Shown here piece after piece: positions 55,520 through 64,000 of a stretch of 64,000 bases of DNA; position 1 is the first letter of the stretch, and every line of letters begins with the position of its first letter. A program made the translations under genes and the position numbers. The notes beneath the pieces are model-generated. The model ran no database searches, was not told the DNA's origin, and was given only the letters and a program-made list of their open reading frames with translations. The stretch comes from Balneolaceae bacterium (GTDB taxonomy: Bacteria > Bacteroidota > Rhodothermia > Balneolales > Balneolaceae): contig JAGYJQ010000001.1 of assembly GCA_018401935.1 (NCBI GenBank), positions 310,001 through 374,000 on the forward strand, written 5' to 3'.

Positions 55520-56126
55520 GCTGCATAGTTAGCTGTAAGACCTGTTGTTGCAAAACATGTTTAGTCCCATTGTTCTCAAGAATAATATCCCGATTCTTAT
55601 CAAGATGTTGGGAAAGCTCTAAAGAAGTTTGATGCTTCATTCTAGCATCACGGTCAGCTTCTGTTAATTGTGGGCGTTTACTCAATCTTCGTCTGCGAAT
55701 TTCTTCGCTTGATTGAACCCAAATTATAAAGTCAACCTCTTTAGGTCGTCCGTGTTGAAGTAGAAGGGCACTTTCTTTAGCAATAACTCTATGCCCTTGT
55801 TCGATAATTTTAGACTCCAGTCTAGCCACTTCTTCATATACTGCAGGATGTACTAGTGCATTTAGTCTACCAACTTGCCCTCCTTTAAAGGCTTTTTCGG
55901 CTAAGTATCCCCTATTTAGTTCATCGCCAATGTACGCATCGTCCCCAAACTCCGCTTTAATTTGAGCACGTAGATATTCATTAGACTTCATTAATTGTTT
56001 TGCTATAGAATCAAGGTCCAATACGGGTATACCTAACTGAGCAATAAAGGCAGCGACAGTACTTTTACCTGCTCCAATCTCCCCGGTTATACCCCAACGG
56101 CATATAGGTTTGACTACTTTTTCCAT
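55479..56126 (-). CDS. coaE: Dephospho-CoA kinase
   Basis: CoaE performs the final phosphorylation in coenzyme A synthesis. The 215-residue protein has the P-loop GEIGAGKS at residues 15-22, DLDSIAKQLM, and the lid HPAVYEEV with RRRLSKRPQLTEADRDARM. It lies 2 bp after nadB. Confidence 0.93.
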   Translation of the reverse strand: MEKVVKPICRWGITGEIGAGKSTVAAFIAQLGIPVLDLDSIAKQLMKSNEYLRAQIKAEFGDDAYIGDELNRGYLAEKAFKGGQVGRLNALVHPAVYEEVARLESKIIEQGHRVIAKESALLLQHGRPKEVDFIIWVQSSEEIRRRRLSKRPQLTEADRDARMKHQTSLELSQHLDKNRDIILENNGTKHVLQQQVLQLTMQLKSECENLLQSRN

Positions 56127-56128
56127 GA

Positions 56129-57706
56129 TTAGGTAGCGCGTGAGCTAGGACGTCCATAGGTTTCATAATCTACATTATAATGAAGACCACAACTCTCCTT
56201 TCGCGCCATGGCAGCTTGAATGATTAAATAAGCAATACTTATAAGATTTCGTAGTTCAAGTAATTCTGGTGTTAAACATGTTCTATGATAAAACTCTTCG
56301 ACCTCATTATATAATAACGTTTGTCTGCGTAGCGCTCTTTCAAGTCTCAGATCGCTTCGCACAATGCCTACATAATCCCACATTACTTGTTGTAGTTCTT
56401 CGCGGTTGTGCGACACTAAAATCCACTCTTTATTGTTGAGGGTGCCCTCGACACTCCAATCGGGTATGTCTTCTACAAATTCGATATCCGCATGGGATTG
56501 TAATGCATGTTTTACCGCAGTGTCCGCATAATGCAATGCTTCAAGTAAACTGTTTGATGCTAAGCGATTCGCCCCGTGAACACCGGTACAGGCAGTCTCA
56601 CCTATGGCATAAAGGTGTTTGATGGAACTTTGACCAAATTCATCAACCCGTATTCCTCCACACAAATAATGGGCTGCAGGAACTACTGGAATATAATCTT
56701 TAGTGATATCTAAACCGTATTTAGCACATTCTTTGGCAATATTTGGAAAGTGTTCTAATAACTTGGAAGGCTCCAGTTTCGTCGCATCTAAGAAGACCGC
56801 TTTGTCTCCCCGTTTTTTAAGTTGATCGTCTATAGCGCGAGCCACTATATCCCTTGGGGCCAGTTCACCTCTTTTATCATAATCTTTCATAAAGGCATGC
56901 CCGGATGAATTCCTTAAAATAGCCCCAAAACCGCGTAATGCTTCGGTAATTAAATAAGAATCAGCCTCTGGTATCTGTAGGGTCGTAGGGTGAAATTGTA
57001 CAAATTCCATATGCTGTATGTGGGCCTTTGCCCTATAAGCCATAGCAATACCATCCCCTGTAGCGATGGTTGGATTTGTGGTATGAGCATAAACTTCGCC
57101 TATTCCACCGGTTGCCAATACCGTTTTCTTAGCTAAAAATGTCTCTACAATTCCTTCCTTAATATTAAGTGCATAAGCACCAAAACAATGAATTTCAGGT
57201 AAATATTTTACTTTCATCCCAAGGTGATGTTCGGTAAGTAGTTCCATAGCAAAATAATATTCAAAAACATCGATGTTAGGATGGTTTTTCACCCTTTTTG
57301 CAAGAACATTTTCAACCTCTCTACCCGTTGCATCTGCTGCATGAACGATACGGTTTTCGGAATGTCCCCCTTCTTTTCCTAGGTCTAAATCATCCCCCTT
57401 ACGGGTAAAGCCAACCCCATAATCTACCAGCTCCTGAATGAGTTTAGGTGCTTGATACACCATCTTTGATACTGCGGTGTGGTCACATAGTCCAGCCCCT
57501 GCTATCAGTGTGTCCTGAATATGTTTTTCGAAAGAGTCATGATTTAAATCCATTACTCCAGCAATCCCTCCTTGGGCATACCAGGTATTGGTTTCTTTGA
57601 GTTCATTTTTGGTTATTACCGCCACACGTGCAGAATCTGCAGCTTTTAAAGCGAAGGAAAGGCCAGCCAGACCACTTCCAATGATAAGCATGTCATAATT
57701 ATGCAT
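56129..57706 (-). CDS. nadB: L-aspartate oxidase
   Basis: NadB oxidises aspartate to iminoaspartate, the first step of de novo NAD synthesis. The 525-residue flavoprotein has the FAD-binding IIGSGLAGLSFALKAAD, TWYAQGGIAGVM, GGHSENRIVHAADATGRE and the substrate segment MEFVQFHPTTL, with HYLCGGIRVDEFGQ and GLHYNVDYE near the end. The start overlaps the prfB stop by 8 bp. nadA and nadC are not in this window. Confidence 0.95.
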   Translation of the reverse strand: MHNYDMLIIGSGLAGLSFALKAADSARVAVITKNELKETNTWYAQGGIAGVMDLNHDSFEKHIQDTLIAGAGLCDHTAVSKMVYQAPKLIQELVDYGVGFTRKGDDLDLGKEGGHSENRIVHAADATGREVENVLAKRVKNHPNIDVFEYYFAMELLTEHHLGMKVKYLPEIHCFGAYALNIKEGIVETFLAKKTVLATGGIGEVYAHTTNPTIATGDGIAMAYRAKAHIQHMEFVQFHPTTLQIPEADSYLITEALRGFGAILRNSSGHAFMKDYDKRGELAPRDIVARAIDDQLKKRGDKAVFLDATKLEPSKLLEHFPNIAKECAKYGLDITKDYIPVVPAAHYLCGGIRVDEFGQSSIKHLYAIGETACTGVHGANRLASNSLLEALHYADTAVKHALQSHADIEFVEDIPDWSVEGTLNNKEWILVSHNREELQQVMWDYVGIVRSDLRLERALRRQTLLYNEVEEFYHRTCLTPELLELRNLISIAYLIIQAAMARKESCGLHYNVDYETYGRPSSRAT

Positions 57707-58809
57707 GTGCCTGTAGTAATAGATAAGCTTTTATAAAATCATTCAAATCTCCATCCATAACCCCTGAAACATTGGATGTTTCATGACCGGTTCGATGATC
57801 TTTCACCCGCTGATCGTCAAAAACGTAACTTCGAATTTGAGACCCCCATTCATTTTTACCTTTTGTTCCTTCTAACCTAGCTTTCTCAGCCTCCCTAATT
57901 TCTTTCTCTAGTTCGTAAATTCTGGATTTCAATAAAACCAAGGCTTTCTCCCGATTTTGTAGTTGGGAACGTTCTTGTTGACACTCTGCTACAACTTTTT
58001 CATCACGGCCATCGGATAGTTTACCTGTCCAAATAAGTCGAACTCCTGTTTCCACTTTATTTACATTCTGTCCACCCGCACCTGAGGAGTGAAATCGTTG
58101 TAGTTCGATATCCTTCTCGTTAATGTCTAGCTCAATGGTATCATCAACCAGTGGGGAAATAAATACGGAGCAAAAAGAAGTATGGCGTCGAGCATTACTA
58201 TCGAAGGGCGATACCCGTACTAAGCGATGAACACCACTCTCGGCTTTTAAAAACCCATAGGCATTATCTCCTTGAACTTCTATAGTAGCACTTTTTAACC
58301 CCGCAACTTCGCCATCTTGATAGTCCATAACAGACACCTTGTATCCATTTTGATCGGCCCATCGTGTATACATTCGATATAACATTTCAGCCCAATCCTG
58401 ACTTTCTGTGCCTCCGGCACCGGGACTAAATTGGACCACTGCATCACGATGATCATCTTCTTCTTTGAGCATATTTTTTAGCTCAAGGGCGTCTAATTGG
58501 GTAAGAAATTTTTGGGTCTCAGTTGACAATTCATGCTCAACGGATTCACCCATTTCTATAAATTCCAAGTACACCATAATGCTTTCCCTAAGACTATTAA
58601 GTGCATCCCAATCCTGAATCAGTGATTTTAGATATCCCAAATCCTTCATGACTTTTTGGGCCTGTACCGGGTCATTCCAAAAGGAAGGATCTTGTGTCTG
58701 CTGGGTTAATTCAATGATTCGAACAGTTCGTTTATCATAGTCAAAGATACCCCCTCAGCGCATCTAACCGCTGAAAATGTTCCTGTAATTGCTCGTTTAT
58801 AACCGCCAT
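57699..58809 (-). CDS. prfB: Peptide chain release factor 2, made by +1 programmed frameshift
   Basis: RF2 ends translation at UAA and UGA. The first 22 codons run from ATG 58809 (MAVINEQLQEHFQRLDALRGYL) to an in-frame UGA at 58741-58743. The +1 frame continues LDYDKRTVRIIEL through to the main body, giving about 369 residues. The site AGGGGGTATCTTTGAC matches the classic RF2 autoregulatory frameshift. The GGQ motif (HSSGAGGQNVNK) is in the second half. Annotation from 58649 alone would miss the N-terminal ~50 residues. Confidence 0.96.
58741..58757 (-). promoter_or_regulatory. RF2 programmed +1 frameshift site
   Basis: On the minus strand the sequence AGGGGGTATCTTTGAC has an internal Shine-Dalgarno-like AGGGGG, the slip codon CTT and the in-frame UGA followed by C. 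This is the same arrangement used in E. coli prfB, where low RF2 favours frameshifting. Confidence 0.95.
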
Positions 58810-58818
58810 AACGTGTGT

Positions 58819-59115
58819 TTATTTTCTTTTGTGATGTAGCTTACTCAATGTACCTAAGCCTAAGAAAAACCCAACCAATAAAGCACCTAAGACAGCTTTT
58901 TCGGGATGTATTCTGGCTTTCCTTCGCAAGATTCTATATTCTTTTTGATATTCGTTCTTTAGCCAATCCCACTGAGGGTTTACTTCTGAAGACGAAGACG
59001 GTGTTCTAGACGATAGGCCATCTGTTTTGGATGAAAAAAGTACCTTACCAACTAAATTAATACCATTCCGTAATCGGCTTGCAGTTGATTCGTTATTTCC
59101 ATTCATTTTGTACAA
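58819..59115 (-). CDS. Small hypothetical membrane protein upstream of prfB
   Basis: I do not recognise this 98-residue product. It has a polar Ser-rich first half, a basic helix (YQKEYRILRRKARIHPEKAVLG) and one hydrophobic segment near the C-terminus (GALLVGFFLGLGTL), followed by KLHHKRK. It resembles the small DUF883/YqjD-type anchors by layout only. ATG at 59106 is an alternative start. It ends 9 bp before the prfB ATG in the same direction. Confidence 0.7.
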   Translation of the reverse strand: MYKMNGNNESTASRLRNGINLVGKVLFSSKTDGLSSRTPSSSSEVNPQWDWLKNEYQKEYRILRRKARIHPEKAVLGALLVGFFLGLGTLSKLHHKRK

Positions 59116-59201
59116 ATCTTTATTTATTTATCATACGGAATGTACGAAATTTTCAACTTCGTAAATGGGAACAGTCAAGGTAAAAAAGATGCCTTCTGTC
59201 A

Positions 59202-60305
59202 ATGAGTTTACCTTTATTATTTTCGAAAAAACTAATCTATACCATAAGCTGGGAGGATGTGACCATTGATCAACAGCTCCTTAAGCTCGATCACAATTCC
59301 TCTATTTTAACTATTGCAAGCGCAGGCGACCATCTTTTGAACTATGTATTAGAAGGAGTTACTCACATTCATGCGGTAGATACCAATCCTGTCCAACTGT
59401 ATTTGGTTGAGCTAAAGAAACTAATTATTTCAGCCTATGATTTTGATGTATTTTGGGCGTTTTTTGGTGTGGGTAAAGTAGCGAACTACCATAGGTATTT
59501 CGAGAGTTTATTACCTCATTTAACTCCAGCAGCAAGATCTTTTTGGAGCCGCAAACAACATCTTTTCAATCCTGAAGGAAGGGGATTTTATCGATACGGT
59601 ACCACCGGCTGGTTATCACGATTATTACTGTTCAGTATTCGTCGTATGGGCGTGGAAAAAAGCATGACCACGTTGATACATACCGAAGATATCGAAATTC
59701 GACAGGGACTGTTCGAGCCATTGTGGGATAAAATGATACAGCATTGGTCAATAGCTTGGTGGATTCACCCATGGGCATTGTATCTTGGGGGTATCCCGAC
59801 GAGCCAGCAACAAAGCATAGGTCCCTTGCTTCCATTTTTAAAACACACTTTGTACACACTTCTTGTGGAACAGCAGCTATCCGAAAATCCATATTGGAGA
59901 TTATACTGGGATGGATGTTATAACCCTAGTTTTGCACCGAAACATTTGCAATCAAACAATTTCCAAAGGCTAAAAGAGTGTATCAATTATATTTCATTAG
60001 GCCATTCTTCATTACTGGATTCATTAAAGAACAACTGTTCAACGTCTTATACACACGTTAACCTACTGGATCATCAAGACTGGTTATACAATAACAGTAA
60101 AGGCTTTGCTGAACTGAAAGAAACCTGGAATCGTCTTAATGAGCTCCCTTTAGTTACGAAGATTTTATTTCGATCTTCCTACGAAACGGCGCCATGGATT
60201 GATCAATTAGTATCTAGTAACTTTAGGGTGAATCAAATGAAACGAAATGAATTGAGAAACGACCGCGTGTACAGCTACTCAAGTACTTATCTAATCAGTC
60301 GTTAA
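59202..60305 (+). CDS. btaA: BtaA-like diacylglycerol 3-amino-3-carboxypropyltransferase (DUF3419)
   Basis: BtaA transfers the 3-amino-3-carboxypropyl group of AdoMet to diacylglycerol, the first step of betaine lipid (DGTS) synthesis. The 367-residue protein has ISWEDVTIDQQLL (matching the Trp-Glu-Asp start of the family) and ILTIASAGDHLLNYVLEGVTHIHAVDTNPVQLYLVELK, which is the AdoMet site split by my quote limit into the SAGDHLL and HAVDTNP parts. A methyltransferase gene follows 12 bp later, as in known btaAB pairs. Confidence 0.85.
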   Translation: MSLPLLFSKKLIYTISWEDVTIDQQLLKLDHNSSILTIASAGDHLLNYVLEGVTHIHAVDTNPVQLYLVELKKLIISAYDFDVFWAFFGVGKVANYHRYFESLLPHLTPAARSFWSRKQHLFNPEGRGFYRYGTTGWLSRLLLFSIRRMGVEKSMTTLIHTEDIEIRQGLFEPLWDKMIQHWSIAWWIHPWALYLGGIPTSQQQSIGPLLPFLKHTLYTLLVEQQLSENPYWRLYWDGCYNPSFAPKHLQSNNFQRLKECINYISLGHSSLLDSLKNNCSTSYTHVNLLDHQDWLYNNSKGFAELKETWNRLNELPLVTKILFRSSYETAPWIDQLVSSNFRVNQMKRNELRNDRVYSYSSTYLISR

Positions 60306-60317
60306 TCGTAGGCTTTC

Positions 60318-60962
60318 ATGAATAACACACAGGTAAAAATAAAAACGGAACGTCATCTTAAACGCTATTATCGTTGGAATAGTCACCTATACGATGCTAC
60401 CAGATGGGCTATTTTATGGGGTCGAGATTGGTTTGGTGATTATCTACGAATTGAACTAGAGGATTTAAGCAAAAAAATTGTAGAACCTTGTATCGTTGAA
60501 ATTGGATGCGGCACAGGATATCACCTTTCTGCTCTAGCACCGGAATTTAAGCGCTGTATGTTTTATGGATTTGATGTATCTGCTCAGATGTTAAAAAAAG
60601 CCCAAAAAAAAATACACACTCTCGAAAATGTAGCATTACGTGAAGAATATTTTTCGCCGAACTCAGTACAGATTTCATCAGTGGACTGCTTTATCTGTTC
60701 CTATTCAATGAGCATGAATGAAGATATCCCTTCATACATTAAATCTATACATAAAACCCTGAAAGACACTGGAGCACTTTATATCGTTGACTTTATGTCG
60801 ACTTCCTCCGATTGGTTTAATCGCTGGATGATGTTACACGGTGTGTATATTCGATCTGAAATTATAGCAGAATTAAAGAGCACCTTTCATTCGGTAGATT
60901 ATGAATTAAGAAATGGCTTCTTGGGATTATACCGTTATGGAGTAGTGAAAGCGATCAAATAG
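60318..60962 (+). CDS. btaB: BtaB-like AdoMet methyltransferase
   Basis: BtaB adds the three N-methyl groups that complete betaine lipid. The 214-residue class I methyltransferase has LKRYYRWNSHLYDATRWAIL at the start, typical of BtaB, followed by IVEIGCGTGYHLSAL (AdoMet site) and the acidic YGFDVSAQML. Its pairing with the btaA-like gene supports the assignment. A plain ubiquinone-type methyltransferase is the alternative. It ends tail to tail with the ABC exporter. Confidence 0.82.
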   Translation: MNNTQVKIKTERHLKRYYRWNSHLYDATRWAILWGRDWFGDYLRIELEDLSKKIVEPCIVEIGCGTGYHLSALAPEFKRCMFYGFDVSAQMLKKAQKKIHTLENVALREEYFSPNSVQISSVDCFICSYSMSMNEDIPSYIKSIHKTLKDTGALYIVDFMSTSSDWFNRWMMLHGVYIRSEIIAELKSTFHSVDYELRNGFLGLYRYGVVKAIK

Positions 60963-60969
60963 GCTGACC

Positions 60970-62742
60970 TCAGACTTGAACCGATTGTTCCTTATACTGT
61001 AATTCATAAAGCTTACGATAGATGCCATTTTCTTGCTCAAGTAATTCTTGATGGGTACCTACCTCCCGTATTTGCCCTTTATGCATAACCAAAATAGTAT
61101 GAGCATCTTGGATGGTGGACAACCTATGAGCAATGGCGATGGTGGTTCTACCTTTCATTGCCTTTTTACTAGCAATGTTAACCAGGGCTTCCGTCTCAGA
61201 ATCTACACTCGAAGTAGCCTCGTCTAGCACCATAATAAGAGGGTTGTAAACCAATGCTCTAACAAAACAAATTAATTGTTTTTGGCCCATAGACAAAGCA
61301 GAGCCTTGTTTTTGAAGTATATATTGATAATCCCCGGGCAGCTTATTAATGAAGCGGCTAGCTTCTACATCTTCTGCTGCTTTTTTTACTTTAGCTAAAC
61401 TTATAACTGGATTCCCTAATGCTATGTTTTCATAAACCGTACCCGTGAAAAGAGAATGATCTTGTAACACAAGGCCAAATAAGGTACGGAGATCGGACAA
61501 CTCAAGTTCTCTGATGTCAATCCCATCGATACAAATACTACCTTTCTGTATTTCATAAAACCTGAGCAAAAGATTGATGATGGTGGTTTTTCCAGCTCCC
61601 GTTGCACCGACTATAGCCAAGTGTTCCCCTGGTCGTACCTCAAAACTGACATCTTGTAGTATCCAGTTACCTTCATCATTATATCTAAACCATACATTAT
61701 TAAAGGTGATGTGACCTTTAGGATCTCTGAGTGTAGCAGGTTTGTCAGGGGTAGTTATTTGATGTTCGGTATCTAAGACCTCAAATATTCTTTCCGAAGA
61801 AGCTAGGGCAGATTGTAGGGTGTTAAACTTTTCAGATAATCCGCGTATGGGTTGGAAAAACTGGCGGGCATATTGAATAAAAGCCAACAAAACACCAAAG
61901 CTAACCCCACCCATCAGAGCTCTACCTCCACCATACCAAACTATTAAGGCCATTGCAAAGGAAGCTAGTACCTCCACCAAAGGCCAAAAAATGCTGAAAT
62001 AGAAAATAGTTTCTACATGAGCCTCTTTATGTTTTTGATTTATTTTTTGAAATTTCTCGTGTTGATATTGTTCTCGATTGAATAACTGAACCACCTTCAT
62101 CCCATTGATATGTTCCTGAACAAAGGAATTCAAATGTGAAATTTGATCACGCACTTTCAAAAAACTAATTCGAACACGTTCTTTAAACCAAAATGTGGCA
62201 TAAAACAAAACAGGGAGAACGGCAATGGTCACCAAACTAAGCTCCCAATTCATAGAAAACATGAAGTACAGTATAAAAAATATTCGGAAAAGGTCACCAA
62301 TAATGGCAACCACACCATCTGACAGTAACTCACTCAACGCCTCTACATCTGAGGTAGTTCGAGTAATTAAACGGCCAATAGGTGTACGATCAAAATATTG
62401 AACATGAAGACTTCGTATTTTTTCAAATACTGCACTGCGCAACGAATACAAGGCGTTCTGTCCAAACCACCTGGTTAAATAAGTGTTCACCATAAGTAAG
62501 ATGAATTCACCGAATAAAGCGCCAAACAATAAAAGTATAACAGTGAATAGCCCTTCAAAATTATCGAATGCTATATAATCATCGACCGCAATTTGAGTTA
62601 ATTTAGGTCGTACAGTTCCTAAATAAGCTACCGCCATGGAAAGAACAATCGCGAGCGCTATATACCCCACAAAAGGTTTAATGTAAAAGTAAAGCCGCTT
62701 AATAAGAGTCTTATCAGCGGCTTTCTTTTGAGTTTTAGCCAT
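60970..62742 (-). CDS. ABC exporter, fused membrane and ATPase domains (MsbA-like)
   Basis: The 590-residue half-transporter has six membrane segments in the first ~320 residues and an ATPase domain after it. The ATPase has Walker A GATGAGKTT, the Q-loop LQDHSLF, the signature LSMGQKQL and Walker B LIMVLDEATSS, ending IAHRLSTIQDA. One signature position differs from the usual LSGGQ (Met for the first Gly), which is seen in related exporters of this phylum. The substrate is unknown; lipids or drugs are usual for this group. Confidence 0.92.
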   Translation of the reverse strand: MAKTQKKAADKTLIKRLYFYIKPFVGYIALAIVLSMAVAYLGTVRPKLTQIAVDDYIAFDNFEGLFTVILLLFGALFGEFILLMVNTYLTRWFGQNALYSLRSAVFEKIRSLHVQYFDRTPIGRLITRTTSDVEALSELLSDGVVAIIGDLFRIFFILYFMFSMNWELSLVTIAVLPVLFYATFWFKERVRISFLKVRDQISHLNSFVQEHINGMKVVQLFNREQYQHEKFQKINQKHKEAHVETIFYFSIFWPLVEVLASFAMALIVWYGGGRALMGGVSFGVLLAFIQYARQFFQPIRGLSEKFNTLQSALASSERIFEVLDTEHQITTPDKPATLRDPKGHITFNNVWFRYNDEGNWILQDVSFEVRPGEHLAIVGATGAGKTTIINLLLRFYEIQKGSICIDGIDIRELELSDLRTLFGLVLQDHSLFTGTVYENIALGNPVISLAKVKKAAEDVEASRFINKLPGDYQYILQKQGSALSMGQKQLICFVRALVYNPLIMVLDEATSSVDSETEALVNIASKKAMKGRTTIAIAHRLSTIQDAHTILVMHKGQIREVGTHQELLEQENGIYRKLYELQYKEQSVQV

Positions 62743-62786
62743 AGTTTAGTGTAAATCCTTACTCATTAATTTAGCTATTGAATCGC

Positions 62787-64000
62787 TTAGAACCGGTTAA
62801 AATCATCGTACCCGGTTCTGGGTGTTATCGGTTTATTGGGTTTAGAGTCATCATATCTGTTATTGCGATCGGAATTATTGTACTCTCTAGTTCCCCCAGT
62901 GTTACTTCGGTAAGAACTTCCCCCATCATTTTGACGATAACGATCCCCTCTGTTTTCATAGTTAGTGGAACCATAACGTCCCCTATTACCGCTAGGGGCC
63001 CCATCACGACTTTTACGAGGTCTGAAATTTTTCGAACCAGAACGGTTTCCTCCCGGTCTACCTCCTCCAGAACGACCACCACCAGAACGTCCCCCGTTAG
63101 ATCTCCCACCACGATAATTACCTTCCCCACTATGTGGTTTTTTCTTGGTTAAATCAATCAGTTCAACCTTTGGCTCTATAATTCCTCTTTCATGCGAGGG
63201 ATCGGTAAATATTGGTCGTAATTCTTGAGCCAACCAAGTTGGATAAAAGCCTTCTCTTGCCTCTTTTAGCAATAAGTGCAGGTTGGTGTAGCGAGCGGAG
63301 AAATGCCCGATAACTAATAATTTGGTTTGAGCTTCGGTAGCTACACGGGCTGCATCTGCCGCGGTAGAGTGGCCTGTTTCTTTGGCTTTGTCTGCAAGTT
63401 GATTACCAAAAGTAGCCTCATGGTACAGGATATTGGTGTTCATAGCTAATTTAACTGCATTTGGGCAGTATTCAGTATCTGTTACATACGCAAAGCTATC
63501 ACCTGGCCGGGGATGTCCTACAATTTCATACGACTCGATGACCGTGCCATCTTCAAGCGTGAGATTATTGCCTGATTTGAGCGATTTGAATTGCTCATCG
63601 TCCGTGATACCATACTGCTCGGCCTTGGCAGCATCAACTTTACCAGGCTTATCTTTTTCTTGGAATCGATAACCTAGACAGAATTTTTTATGCTTTAATG
63701 GACGAGCCTCAACGAAGTAATCGTCGGTATCCAATACTCGTATTTCATCTATATCCTCGTTTACTTCAACATAATTTAGATCAAAACTGATTTCCACACC
63801 AGAGAAACCAAGATTCCATTCAACAAATTCTTTAATTCCTTTAGGACCGATGAGATTTAGTTCTTTTTCTCTTCTCTGCAATTGTAGAGTAGAAATAAGC
63901 CCCATGAGTCCAGAGTAATGATCCACATCGAAGTGAGTAATGAAAATGCTGTCTATTTTGGATCTTTTTAATCCAGCTTGCAGCATACACATTTGTGAAT
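62787..64000 (-). CDS. rnz: Ribonuclease Z with an RGG-like tail (5' end cut by window edge)
   Basis: RNase Z trims tRNA 3' ends. The window misses the first ~60 residues; the frame stays open through the edge (SQMCMLQAGL, matching the family's GTQMQL region). HEATF, GHSTAADAARVA and IGHFSARY carry metal ligands. The first zinc motif reads HFDVDH where the family has HxHxDH, so one ligand is Asp instead of His. The last ~119 residues are a Gly/Arg/Asn/Ser-rich disordered tail with GGGRSGGGRPGGNR repeats, absent from normal RNase Z and typical of RNA-binding tails. Confidence 0.9.
   Translation of the reverse strand, partial: SQMCMLQAGLKRSKIDSIFITHFDVDHYSGLMGLISTLQLQRREKELNLIGPKGIKEFVEWNLGFSGVEISFDLNYVEVNEDIDEIRVLDTDDYFVEARPLKHKKFCLGYRFQEKDKPGKVDAAKAEQYGITDDEQFKSLKSGNNLTLEDGTVIESYEIVGHPRPGDSFAYVTDTEYCPNAVKLAMNTNILYHEATFGNQLADKAKETGHSTAADAARVATEAQTKLLVIGHFSARYTNLHLLLKEAREGFYPTWLAQELRPIFTDPSHERGIIEPKVELIDLTKKKPHSGEGNYRGGRSNGGRSGGGRSGGGRPGGNRSGSKNFRPRKSRDGAPSGNRGRYGSTNYENRGDRYRQNDGGSSYRSNTGGTREYNNSDRNNRYDDSKPNKPITPRTGYDDFNRF

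Noticed and set aside
62778-63152. Plus-strand ORF of 124 codons
   Set aside because: It is a shadow of the Gly/Arg-rich tail of RNase Z on the other strand, with a biased Ser/Thr/Ile composition and no family match.

Overview
This 64-kb window is ordinary chromosomal DNA of AT-leaning composition from a member of the Bacteroidota/Balneolota side of the FCB group. My best guess is a marine Balneolales-like bacterium, but nothing in the window proves the family. The evidence is a type IX secretion (T9SS) sorting domain with two PorV/PorQ-like barrels, bacillithiol synthesis (BshC), a split metH, a fused alpha-beta E1 dehydrogenase, a Bacteroidota-type arginine decarboxylase next to a deoxyhypusine-synthase-like gene, and many lipoproteins and BNR-repeat proteins. 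I found no rRNA, tRNA, CRISPR array, prophage or insertion sequence.

Region by region. 1-6636 (minus strand): a tryptophan operon in the order trpE-trpS-trpG-trpD-trpC-trpF-trpB, with the tryptophanyl-tRNA synthetase gene inside it and a terminator-like hairpin in the trpE leader; trpB runs off the left edge. 6991-16772 (plus): eight tightly packed genes that look like one operon. They encode a probable lipoprotein, a BNR-repeat protein with a T9SS C-terminal signal, two PorV/PorQ-like outer-membrane barrels, a glycosyltransferase, a Wzx-like flippase, a NodB-like deacetylase with an extra N-terminal region, and a second glycosyltransferase. This is the best candidate for an undescribed surface system. 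16743-22296 (minus): pssA, psd, rseP, dxr, pgeF/yfiH and aroE (phospholipid, envelope and isoprenoid housekeeping). 22352-28454 (minus): SRPBCC protein, tmk, PspC protein, 5-formyl-THF cyclo-ligase, bshC, bifunctional nuclease and metF. 28457-33607 (minus): metH C-terminal part, metH N-terminal part (riddled with frameshifts) and an Omp85-like barrel. 33899-38485 (plus): arginine decarboxylase, deoxyhypusine-synthase-like enzyme and fused E1, with a 29-codon membrane-peptide ORF on the opposite strand. 38503-51878 (minus): holA, asnS, an M16 protease and the classic rimP-nusA-infB-rbfA-truB-ribF-rpsO-pnp translation/RNA-decay series. 52231-55519 (plus): a large BNR protein and a DUF192 lipoprotein. 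55479-59115 (minus): coaE, nadB, prfB (with a programmed frameshift) and a small membrane protein. 59202-60962 (plus): btaA-btaB-like betaine-lipid genes. 60970-64000 (minus): an ABC exporter and RNase Z with a changed metal motif and an RGG-like tail, cut by the right edge.

How the parts fit. The metH/metF/cyclo-ligase block is a folate and methionine group. The right-hand minus block is the conserved translation-initiation and RNA-turnover superoperon. The 6991-16772 operon ties surface-protein export to glycan assembly. The local burst of indels in metH-N stands out against clean flanking genes and may be either an assembly fault or a very recent loss.
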